Assembly (NCBI GenBank): GCA_046537735.1
Contig: JBKHKH010000119.1
Coordinates: forward strand, 1-5,914
DNA: 5,914 bases
Direction: 5' to 3'
Source of the DNA: JdFR-22 sp046537735
GTDB taxonomy: Archaea > Halobacteriota > Archaeoglobi > Archaeoglobales > Archaeoglobaceae
This document shows, in pieces, positions 1 to 4,904 of this stretch. A program made the translations under genes and the position numbers. The notes under the pieces were generated by a model. That model saw only the letters and a list, made by a program, of their open reading frames with translations, was not told where the DNA came from and searched no databases. Position 1 is the first letter of the stretch; each line of letters opens with the position of its first letter.

Positions 1-798
1 ATGCAGGAATCCGTAGAGTGGCCGGTCAAGTATCCTGAGGTATTCAGCACGGTGAATGTCCATCCCTCGAAGGGTATAATGCTCTATGGTCCACCTGGTA
101 CCGGTAAGACATTGATAGCAAAAGCTGTGGCCAATGAGAGCAACGCCAACTTCATAAGCGTGAAAGGTCCAGAACTGATAAGTAAGTGGGTCGGAGAGAG
201 CGAAAAGCACGTTAGAGAAATGTTCAGGAAGGCAAGACAGGTAGCACCTACTGTGCTCTTCTTTGACGAAATAGACAGCCTGGCACCGAGAAGAGGTGGC
301 TACGGTGACTCCCACGTATCAGAAAGGGTGGTAAGTCAGTTGTTGACAGAGCTGGATGGTCTGGAAGAGCTAAATGATGTTATCGTAGTAGCAGCCACCA
401 ACCGTCCGGACATGGTGGATCCTGCCCTCTTGAGGCCGGGAAGAATTGAGAGGCACATCTACATACAGCCGCCTGGAAAAGATGAAAGGAGAGACATATT
501 CGAGATTCATATGCGCGGAAAGCCTTACGATCTCGATCTTCAAGAACTCGCTGAAAAATCAGAAGGATATACTGGAGCAGACATTGAAGCGGTATGTAGA
601 GAGGCGGCTATGCTGGCAATAAGAGAAAAGATAAGACCGGAAATGACCAGAGAAGAGGCTAAAGAAATAGCACCACAGATACAGATAGAGAACAGACACA
701 TTGACGAAGCAATGAAGAAAATAAAGCCCAGCTTTACCAAGGAAGACATAAAAAAGTATGAAGAGATGGTAGAAGGCTCTCAAAGGATGTACGTTTGA
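1..798 (+). CDS. cdc48: Cdc48/VAT-type AAA+ ATPase, C-terminal (D2) part, 5'-truncated by the window edge
   Basis: This is the second ATPase domain and tail of an archaeal Cdc48/VAT (p97-like) unfoldase, a cytosolic hexamer that threads proteins through its pore using ATP. Visible residues are Walker A GPPGTGKT (30-37), pore loop 1 with K62-W63-V64 before GES, Walker B ending in D89-E90, pore loop 2 around R97-R98-G99-G100, sensor 1 N134 in ATNRP, arginine fingers R145 and R148 in LLRPGR, and the sensor 2 region GYTGAD near 188-193. The family normally has about 730-800 residues with an N domain and D1 first; only 265 are here. The opening residues (SVEWP) match the linker region just before D2, so the ATG at base 1 is probably an internal Met rather than the true start. 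The last three residues, Met-Tyr-Val, fit the HbYX pattern that docks ATPases onto the 20S proteasome. A complete hsp20 follows 70 bases downstream. Family identity is very secure. Confidence 0.95.
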   Translation: MQESVEWPVKYPEVFSTVNVHPSKGIMLYGPPGTGKTLIAKAVANESNANFISVKGPELISKWVGESEKHVREMFRKARQVAPTVLFFDEIDSLAPRRGGYGDSHVSERVVSQLLTELDGLEELNDVIVVAATNRPDMVDPALLRPGRIERHIYIQPPGKDERRDIFEIHMRGKPYDLDLQELAEKSEGYTGADIEAVCREAAMLAIREKIRPEMTREEAKEIAPQIQIENRHIDEAMKKIKPSFTKEDIKKYEEMVEGSQRMYV

Positions 799-813
799 GC
801 CTGAAGCTCACGT
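791..813 (+). other. Small hairpin at the cdc48 stop codon
   Basis: TGAGC (796-800) and GCTCA (806-810) pair around the loop CTGAA. ACG (791-793) and CGT (811-813) can extend the stem across a two-base bulge. The stem includes the TGA stop. No T run follows, so it is not an obvious terminator. It may be chance or a weak mRNA 3' structure. Confidence 0.25.
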
Positions 814-838
814 AGTGGCCCAAGATGGGTCATTTTCA

Positions 839-851
839 TTATTTAATATTA
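839..851 (+). promoter_or_regulatory. TATA-like box for hsp20
   Basis: The AT-only stretch TTATTTAATATTA is centred about 24 bases before the hsp20 ATG at 869, the spacing expected between an archaeal TATA box and a start site at or next to the ATG. hsp20 could thus be transcribed on its own as well as by read-through from cdc48. The 10-mer ATTTAATATT (841-850) recurs exactly at 4805-4814 in the mobA promoter region. Confidence 0.5.
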
Positions 852-853
852 AA

Positions 854-863
854 GGGGGTGATG
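854..863 (+). promoter_or_regulatory. Strong Shine-Dalgarno site that fixes the hsp20 start
   Basis: GGGGGTGATG contains GGTGA, complementary to the 16S rRNA 3' end, 7 bases before the ATG at 869. It selects this ATG over the in-frame GTG at 815, which has no such site. If transcription started at the ATG, as the TATA spacing allows, the site would be lost from that mRNA. It may therefore serve a longer transcript reading through from cdc48. Confidence 0.7.
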
Positions 864-868
864 AACCT

Positions 869-1411
869 ATGCCATGGAGAAGGAGAAGAAGAGATTGGGA
901 TGATCTGTTCGATGAGATCTTTGGAAGAGAGTTCGAGTATTTCGACGAAATAGCTGAAAAGATGTTCAGAGACCTCAATGAGTTCTTCAGAACAATGACA
1001 GCAGGAGAAGAAAGCAAACCGTTTGTCAAGGGTTTCTCCGTAAGGATGGGACCTGAAGGAAAGCCAGAGATCAAGGAATTTGGAAGCAAGTCAAGTTTTG
1101 GCGGTAAGACCGGTGAAGAAACTTCCGAAGAGCGCAGACCCTTGATTGACGTAATGAAGGGTGATGAAGAAGTTAGTGTGATCGCGGAGATGCCCGGAGT
1201 CAATAAAGAAGAAATCGACATCAGCGCATCGGAAACCTCAGTGGACATAAAGGCAGAAGGGACAACTAGAAGATACTCAGAGAGCGTAGATCTGGGATGC
1301 GAAGTAGTACCTGATTCCGCAAAAGCGAGATACAATAATGGAGTGCTGGAAATAGTATTTGAGAGAAAAGAGCCCAAAAAAGAGAAAAGGAAAAAAGTGG
1401 ACATAGAATAA
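869..1411 (+). CDS. hsp20: Small heat shock protein, Hsp20/alpha-crystallin family
   Basis: This is an ATP-independent holdase chaperone of 180 residues that binds unfolding proteins as an oligomer in the cytoplasm. The N-terminal arm (1-45) is charged, with an Arg run at 4-8 and Phe/Asp-rich helices. Residues 52-72 (GFSVRMGPEGKPEIKEFG) form a conserved-looking segment typical, as I recall, of archaeal Hsp20s. A Gly/Ser linker follows, then the alpha-crystallin domain from about 89 to 168. The family signature A-x-x-x-N-G-V-L is at 153-160 (ARYNNGVL). The C-terminal tail is Lys-rich and ends with V177-D-I179, a V/I-x-I anchor that docks into a neighbouring subunit. The ATG at 869 was chosen because a strong ribosome site precedes it; an 18-codon GTG-started extension from 815 looks non-coding. 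Its position directly after cdc48 suggests a joint role in protein quality control. Very likely correct. Confidence 0.93.
   Translation: MPWRRRRRDWDDLFDEIFGREFEYFDEIAEKMFRDLNEFFRTMTAGEESKPFVKGFSVRMGPEGKPEIKEFGSKSSFGGKTGEETSEERRPLIDVMKGDEEVSVIAEMPGVNKEEIDISASETSVDIKAEGTTRRYSESVDLGCEVVPDSAKARYNNGVLEIVFERKEPKKEKRKKVDIE
1376..1396 (-). terminator. Possible terminator of the leftward hisC operon, inside the hsp20 3' end
   Basis: Read on the minus strand, two T6 runs (1391-1396 and 1376-1381) lie 90-110 bases past the kinase stop. They fall opposite the Lys-rich tail codons of hsp20. The gap itself has only a T4 on this strand (1477-1480), so leftward transcripts may end here, producing a short overlap with hsp20 mRNA. 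Lys codons alone could explain the runs. Confidence 0.3.
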
Positions 1412-1429
1412 CCATTGATTATTAACTAC

Positions 1430-1468
1430 TTTTTTATTTTGATTGCAACATTTTTTTAATGCTTTTTT
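1430..1468 (+). terminator. Oligo-T terminator cluster after hsp20
   Basis: Three T runs, T6 (1430-1435), T7 (1451-1457) and T6 (1463-1468), lie in the 75-base gap after the hsp20 stop. Archaeal RNA polymerase terminates at such runs on the non-template strand without needing a hairpin. They would end the cdc48-hsp20 transcript before the converging kinase gene. Confidence 0.6.
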
Positions 1469-1486
1469 AATTGTGTAAAACTATAG

Positions 1487-2020
1487 TTAAAAGTGTTTTC
1501 TTATCAATCCCCCCAGGTCATCGCCGATCTCCAGGATCCAGTCTATGTTGCCGGGCTCGAAATCTTCACTACCCTCGTTTATTATTTTGATAATGATTTC
1601 AGCGACCTCTTCTGCGTTTTTATGGGAGGCATCGATTTCGTAGACATTTTTGTGCGACAAAGCCTCCATCAAGATTGTGTCGGTAATTTCTGCCTCTAAA
1701 TTCTCCAGGACCTTTTCTTCACTCCATCCTTTGCTTCCCAATCTCTTCTTCAATATTTTGGGGTTGCATCGCAGTACGACAACCATGTCTGGATCTAAAT
1801 GGTGAGAAAGATGACCCTCCAGAATGTAAAATCCACTTCTGTCGATTTTGGAGGATAGGGTATCAGTATCAATAATCCTGGCTCCCATTTCTTCTCCGAT
1901 TATGGTGTTGTATCTTTCTGCCAGCTCGCTAACTGATTTTACTGAATATCCCTTATCGCTCAAAATATCCGCAACCCTACTTTTTCCTACACCTGGCGTA
2001 CCCGTCAAAGCGACTATCAT
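1487..2020 (-). CDS. AK6/Fap7-like adenylate kinase (NMP kinase)
   Basis: This 177-residue P-loop kinase belongs to the archaeal and eukaryotic AK6/Fap7 family, which has adenylate kinase/ATPase activity and, in eukaryotes and tested archaea, helps late maturation of the small ribosomal subunit through uS11. Visible motifs are the P-loop GTPGVGKS (7-14), VSELAE (30-35), the IIDTD block (49-53), ILEGHLSHHL (66-75), VVLRC (81-85), GWSEEKVLENLEAE (98-111) and the C-terminal PGNIDW (156-161). The family is usually about 160-190 residues. I chose the ATG at 2020 because the family begins at MIVALTGTPG; the upstream extension to 2083 runs back into hisC in another frame and looks non-coding. It starts four bases after the hisC stop, so it is co-transcribed, with a ribosome site inside hisC. 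Physical linkage to hisC recurs in other euryarchaea as I recall. The final 16 residues (DDLGGLIRKHF) go slightly past the usual end. Confidence 0.92.
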   Translation of the reverse strand: MIVALTGTPGVGKSRVADILSDKGYSVKSVSELAERYNTIIGEEMGARIIDTDTLSSKIDRSGFYILEGHLSHHLDPDMVVVLRCNPKILKKRLGSKGWSEEKVLENLEAEITDTILMEALSHKNVYEIDASHKNAEEVAEIIIKIINEGSEDFEPGNIDWILEIGDDLGGLIRKHF

Positions 2021-2024
2021 ACTA

Positions 2025-3089
2025 TTATAAAACCTCCTCCAGTGCATGGAGAAATATGTCGTTCTCATCCTCTTTTCCCACACTTATTCTGGCGTGGTAT
2101 TCATTACAGCCTTTAATGGAAGAGCAATCCCTTATAATTACTCCTTTTCTCAGCAATTCCTCGGAGAGAACAGAAGCTTTAACTGGAAGTTCAGCGAATA
2201 AAAAGTTCGATTCGGAGGGGTATACCGTAATCCCCAGTTCCTTTAGTTTTTTGGCCATCCTGGTTCTTTCACTGACTATTTTGCCCACTACCGTTTGGAG
2301 ATACTGCCTGTCATCCAGAGTTGCCATCGCTGCTAGGCTGGCTGGAGTTGAGAAAGGGAAAGGCGTAGAGACCCTGTAAAAATACTCCTTTAATTGTGGA
2401 GGAAATACAGCATAACCCAGTCTCAAATTCGCCAGTCCAAAAGCTTTGGAAAATGTCCTGCCAATGATCACGTTCTCGTACTCTGATAATGAGAGCATAT
2501 TCTTGGTTGAGAACTCTGCATAAGCTTCATCAATGAATATCAAAGCATTTGTGCTTTCTACGATGCTCCTAATATCTTCTAGATCTTCCACATTTCCAGT
2601 AGGGTTGTTTGGCGAGCAGACCATTACCAATTTTGTTTTACGATTAATGGATTCTCGTACCTTTTCCACGTCGATAGAGAAGTCATCACTTCTGGGGATT
2701 CTTATCTCCTTTCCGCCACTGACGGCAGCCAGAATAGGATAATAGAGAAAAGAGGGTATGGAGTTAATGATCTCATCCCCTTCTCCGATCACCAGCTTGA
2801 ACACGTTCTCCAGGATCCCGTCGATCCCTGCTCCCAGAACTATCTTTTCCACTTCAACGCTCAGGTATTGGGCAATTCTCTCTTTAAGGTCAGGCGGGTC
2901 TGATTGAGGATACATGTGGAGCTGGCTAAAGCTCTTAAAGGCTTTGATAGCTTCAGTACTGGGCCCATATGGGTTCTCGTTGGATGCCAGTTTGACTATA
3001 TTCTGCAGATTATATTCTCTTTTAACTTCTTCTACTGTCTTTCCTGCTTTATATCCCTCGATTCTGGTTACGGCCTCTCTAATTATCAT
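2025..3089 (-). CDS. hisC: Histidinol-phosphate aminotransferase
   Basis: This PLP enzyme (354 residues, normal length) swaps an amino group between glutamate and imidazole-acetol phosphate to make L-histidinol phosphate in histidine synthesis. Fold type I aminotransferase landmarks are all present: substrate loop LASNENPYGPS (34-44), Y60-P61, GAGIDG (86-91) at the phosphate cup, NNPTG (161-165), DEAY (187-190) with D187 binding the pyridine nitrogen, the Schiff-base K215 in FSKAFGLANLRLGY (213-226), and R335 in HARISVG for the substrate phosphate or carboxylate. FGLANLRLGY has Asn where AGLRLGY is more common. The start at 3089 is supported by an ATGA overlap with the stop of the small upstream gene, and by the lack of a clear ribosome site (only GGAAAG), which points to coupled translation. 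No other his gene is in view, so a related aromatic or cobalamin-type (CobD) aminotransferase remains a minor alternative. Confidence 0.93.
   Translation of the reverse strand: MIIREAVTRIEGYKAGKTVEEVKREYNLQNIVKLASNENPYGPSTEAIKAFKSFSQLHMYPQSDPPDLKERIAQYLSVEVEKIVLGAGIDGILENVFKLVIGEGDEIINSIPSFLYYPILAAVSGGKEIRIPRSDDFSIDVEKVRESINRKTKLVMVCSPNNPTGNVEDLEDIRSIVESTNALIFIDEAYAEFSTKNMLSLSEYENVIIGRTFSKAFGLANLRLGYAVFPPQLKEYFYRVSTPFPFSTPASLAAMATLDDRQYLQTVVGKIVSERTRMAKKLKELGITVYPSESNFLFAELPVKASVLSEELLRKGVIIRDCSSIKGCNEYHARISVGKEDENDIFLHALEEVL
2033..2040 (-). promoter_or_regulatory. Ribosome binding site for the AK6/Fap7-like gene, inside hisC
   Basis: On the minus strand GGAGGAGG falls in the last codons of hisC, 12 bases before the kinase ATG at 2020. 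The hisC stop TAA (2025-2027) is followed at once by TAG (2022-2024), then one base and the ATG. The spacing is a little long, but the close stop and start also favour coupled translation. Confidence 0.55.
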
Positions 3090-3229
3090 CTTTCCAGTTT
3101 GATCTCTATTTTCTCCCAGTTATCTACCCCTCTCAAGGTAGAAACTAAAGCCTCTATCACGCTGGAGAAAACACTCTCCACGTAATCGTTCATGGGAACC
3201 TTTTTTCCATCTATCAGGAGTTCTATCAT
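3086..3229 (-). CDS. Small 47-residue protein, first gene of the hisC operon, function unknown
   Basis: I do not recognise a named family. The reading frame starts MIELLIDGKKVPMNDYVES and ends EIKLER. The predicted layout is a short beta strand, a DGK turn, an amphipathic helix over about residues 16-32 (VESVFSSVIEALVST), then LRGVDNWEKIEIKL with a second strand, a beta-alpha-beta pattern that looks like a real fold. It resembles short archaeal hypotheticals of the type strand-NGKxIPMN-helix-SLKGV that I recall, but I cannot confirm this here. Its TGA stop (3086-3088) shares bases with the hisC ATG in an ATGA overlap, strong evidence for translation. The ATG at 3229 lies about 26 bases after a TATA box, suggesting a leaderless mRNA; the only G-rich stretch upstream (G8) is too far for a normal ribosome site. 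Being first in the operon, its translation would drive hisC. Confidence 0.75.
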   Translation of the reverse strand: MIELLIDGKKVPMNDYVESVFSSVIEALVSTLRGVDNWEKIEIKLER

Positions 3230-3248
3230 GGGTTAAACTCTTCCCCCC

Positions 3249-3262
3249 CCATATATAAAAAA
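3249..3262 (-). promoter_or_regulatory. TATA box of the small protein-hisC-kinase operon
   Basis: Read leftwards the sequence is TTTTTTATATATGG, a good archaeal TATA box centred near 3255. That is about 26 bases before the ATG at 3229, so transcription should start at or beside the start codon. The T6 part (3257-3262) could also end the incoming mobA-moaA transcript, whose stop is at 3305. A run of eight G lies between box and start. Confidence 0.6.
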
Positions 3263-3280
3263 TGTGAATTGTTCTTGGAT

Positions 3281-3296
3281 ATCAAAGGATCAAAGG
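3281..3296. repeat. Tandem 8-base repeat upstream of the hisC operon promoter
   Basis: ATCAAAGG occurs twice head to tail, between the moaA stop and the TATA box at 3249-3262. The copies lie about 52-67 bases upstream of the operon start codon, where archaeal regulators often bind. This may be an operator or a chance duplication. Confidence 0.4.
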
Positions 3297-3304
3297 AAGA
3301 AATC

Positions 3305-4210
3305 TTACTCAGGCTTACGTGAGTCACAAAAGAAAGGTTCACGCAGGCTTACGGCTTTTTTAACTGCTTCCAGCAACTCTTTACCATTTAAATCCTTCAC
3401 ATCTATGAGATTATCGTTTCTGAGCAAACATGGTTTGATCTTCCCATCTGAAGTGACTCTTATCCGGTTGCAGTGCTGACAGAATTCTGAGTTGTGCAAA
3501 GGCTTGACGAATTCTATCAGTGACCTTTTGATGGCATATTGCCTTCTCTTGTGCATCTCCCTGACCACCACTGATTCAGCCAGATCCGAATACTTTTTCT
3601 CGATAGGTGATATATCCAAATAGTATTCTTCCATACCTGGCAAGCTCAAGTTCTCTATTACCTGTAGTATCACGTTTACTCCGTTCTGGTTAAATTGGGA
3701 AGTAAACTCCAGCATCTCGTCTACTTCAGTCTCGTTTACTCCTTTGAGAATAAGCATATTGACCTTGATGGGATTCAAATTGGCCTCATTTGCTGCATAT
3801 ATGGCCTCAACTACCTTATTCACATCCCCTCCAGTAACATCTCTAAATTTCTTCTCATTTAATGTGTCCAGACTGATGTTCACTCTGCTCAAGCCCGCAT
3901 CTGCAAGGTCCTGAGCCTTTTTGGACAGCAATGTTCCGTTAGTGGTCATGGAAATCTCTTTAAAAGGGGGCATGGATTGAATGATGTCGTAAATATCCTT
4001 TCTTAGAAGAGGTTCGCCACCAGTTATTTTCACCTTTTTTACCCCTGAGTCGTAAAATACGTTGCATATTCTCTTGATATCCTCAATATCCATTTCTTCT
4101 TGAGGATCGGTCTCACCTTCTTTATGACAGTAAAAGCAATTCAAGTTACATCTATTGGTTATGGCAATCCTCAGGTTACTAACTCTCCTCCCAAATCTAT
4201 CTTTGAGCAT
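3305..4210 (-). CDS. moaA: GTP 3',8-cyclase MoaA (radical SAM, molybdopterin synthesis)
   Basis: MoaA uses S-adenosylmethionine and two [4Fe-4S] clusters to cyclise GTP in the first step of molybdopterin synthesis. This 301-residue protein has the radical SAM motif C21-x3-C25-x2-C28, the GGEP SAM motif (64-67), TTNGTLL (89-95) and SLDTL (113-117). The second-cluster motif is C244-x2-C247-x13-C261 (CQHCNRIRVTSDGKIKPC), diagnostic for MoaA over other radical SAM proteins. The start at 4210 has a clear site, GGAGG at 4215-4219, and the conserved FGRRVSNLRIAITNRCNLNC follows. Its first 40 bases overlap the end of mobA, indicating one transcript and coupled translation. An oddity is the end: after LREPFF it continues CDSRKPE and lacks the Gly-Gly tail that is catalytically important in bacterial and human MoaA. 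That tail may be normally absent in archaea; a 10-base repeat also lies there. Confidence 0.94.
   Translation of the reverse strand: MLKDRFGRRVSNLRIAITNRCNLNCFYCHKEGETDPQEEMDIEDIKRICNVFYDSGVKKVKITGGEPLLRKDIYDIIQSMPPFKEISMTTNGTLLSKKAQDLADAGLSRVNISLDTLNEKKFRDVTGGDVNKVVEAIYAANEANLNPIKVNMLILKGVNETEVDEMLEFTSQFNQNGVNVILQVIENLSLPGMEEYYLDISPIEKKYSDLAESVVVREMHKRRQYAIKRSLIEFVKPLHNSEFCQHCNRIRVTSDGKIKPCLLRNDNLIDVKDLNGKELLEAVKKAVSLREPFFCDSRKPE
3310..3353. repeat. Direct repeat of CAGGCTTACG within the 3' end of moaA
   Basis: CAGGCTTACG occurs at 3310-3319 and again at 3344-3353, 34 bases start to start. On the coding strand the copies read CGTAAGCCTG followed by CGTGAA or AGTAAG. They are used in different frames: the first encodes V-S-L-R of the normal domain end, the second R-K-P-E and leads into the stop. 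The last residues of MoaA may therefore derive from a small duplication. Confidence 0.5.
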
Positions 4211-4782
4211 AATCCCTCCACTTTATTTAAATCCTCAGGAGTGTTAATATTCAGGAAAGAGATGAGCCCTTCATCGTAATGCCTGAGTCTCTCCACAGGA
4301 TATAGTTTGACCCTGTCCATGTCGAGCACATTAATTATTTTTTTCTCACCCCTCTCCAGGCATCTCTCGATCCTGTCCACGACATTGTAGTTGTAGCACG
4401 CTAAAAGCGGCTCAGTTCTCCCATCCTTCCAGCTGGGTATTAAAGCCTCTTCATTCGAAAACTCTCCCAGAAGAAAATCTATAACTTCTCTTTTTACAAA
4501 GGGCATATCCACACCTACCACCAGTATCGGTTCTTTAAAGAACTTTAAGGATGCATGTATCCCCGCTAACGGGCCCATCTCTGTGAATTCGTCCTCTATT
4601 ACTTGAGAGTAGCTGGAATAATCCTGGATTTGCTCACTTCTGCACACTATCACAGTATCAAGACCCTTCAAGGTCTTCATGAGCCTCTCAATTAAGGTTA
4701 CTCCGTCGATCTTTATCATGCCCTTATCTATTCTTCCCAATCTGGAGCCTGAGCCACCGGCCAGTACAGCAACTTTGTTCAC
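4171..4782 (-). CDS. mobA: Molybdenum cofactor guanylyltransferase MobA
   Basis: MobA attaches GMP from GTP to Mo-molybdopterin, giving the guanine dinucleotide cofactor used by formate and formylmethanofuran dehydrogenases. The 203-residue product shows the nucleotidyltransferase signature LAGGSGSRLGRIDKGM (7-22) with R14 and K20, the guanine-binding EMGPLAGI (68-75), the metal-binding D92 in VGVDMPF (89-95), RTEPLLACY (122-130) and the C-terminal NINTPEDL (178-185). Length is usual for the family. The start is GTG at 4782: there is no ribosome site before it, but a TATA-like box is centred about 26 bases upstream, fitting a leaderless transcript. The last 13 codons overlap moaA by 40 bases. 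A link to cofactor-dependent dehydrogenases is expected but none is visible here. Related nucleotidyltransferases such as CofC or sugar-phosphate enzymes lack this exact motif set. Confidence 0.92.
   Translation of the reverse strand: MNKVAVLAGGSGSRLGRIDKGMIKIDGVTLIERLMKTLKGLDTVIVCRSEQIQDYSSYSQVIEDEFTEMGPLAGIHASLKFFKEPILVVGVDMPFVKREVIDFLLGEFSNEEALIPSWKDGRTEPLLACYNYNVVDRIERCLERGEKKIINVLDMDRVKLYPVERLRHYDEGLISFLNINTPEDLNKVEGLCSKIDLGGELVT
4215..4219 (-). promoter_or_regulatory. Shine-Dalgarno site of moaA, inside mobA
   Basis: GGAGG on the minus strand lies four bases before the moaA ATG at 4210, within the last codons of mobA. It fixes the moaA start and explains how the overlapped gene is translated. 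Confidence 0.75.
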
Positions 4783-4802
4783 AAAAGGTGTTGACCGTGG
4801 AC

Positions 4803-4814
4803 ATATTTAATATT
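4803..4814. promoter_or_regulatory. Nearly symmetric TATA-like box between mobA and the rightward gene
   Basis: ATATTTAATAT (4803-4813) is a palindrome around one central base, so it can serve as a TATA box in both directions. Leftwards it is centred about 26 bases before the mobA GTG. Rightwards it predicts a start near 4834 and a leader of roughly 70 bases before the small gene. GACA (4800-4803) and TGTC (4814-4817) flank it as an inverted pair, a possible operator. The rest of the 4783-4904 gap shows nothing else clear apart from a weak AT stretch near 4865-4871. Confidence 0.5.
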
Positions 4815-4894
4815 GTCTTTACTCGGTAAAAACATTAGAACATACGTAAAGTAGTGGAAAACATCATATTGTACCTGGTCAAGTTAGGGTTATA

Positions 4895-4899
4895 GGTGA
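4895..4899 (+). promoter_or_regulatory. Ribosome binding site that decides the start of the 105-residue gene
   Basis: GGTGA lies five bases before the GTG at 4905. The in-frame GTG at 4896 lies inside this motif and has only a weak AGGG upstream. The ATG at 4914 has GTGGAG only three bases away. GTG 4905 therefore has the best support, but the margin is small. Confidence 0.45.
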
Positions 4900-4904
4900 A
4901 GATA

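Noticed and set aside
815..868. GTG start at 815 giving hsp20 an 18-residue extension
   Set aside because: There is no ribosome site before 815, whereas GGTGA stands 7 bases before the ATG at 869. The extension also spans the TATA-like box and the ribosome site.
808..1404. A 198-codon open frame on the minus strand opposite hsp20
   Set aside because: It mirrors hsp20 almost exactly, is rich in Ser and Leu with no motif, and arises from the purine-rich sense strand. hsp20 has clear family signatures, so this is a shadow.
2021..2083. A longer kinase start at 2083 inside hisC
   Set aside because: The extra 21 residues (rich in Arg, Trp and Met) come from hisC in another frame, and the family begins at MIVALTGTPG, coded from 2020.
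1493..3185. Several plus-strand open frames of 60-107 codons over the kinase and hisC genes
   Set aside because: All lie opposite well-supported genes with intact catalytic motifs and show no recognisable domain or start signal of their own.
3231..3353. A frameshift that removed a normal Gly-Gly end of MoaA
   Set aside because: Reading on in another frame past the second repeat gives about 25 residues with no MoaA-like end, so a simple frameshift does not restore the expected tail.
3264..3479. A 71-codon plus-strand frame over the 3' end of moaA
   Set aside because: It runs opposite the essential second-cluster Cys motif of moaA and has no ribosome site. The nearby plus-strand TATATAAAA is better explained as the leftward promoter read backwards.
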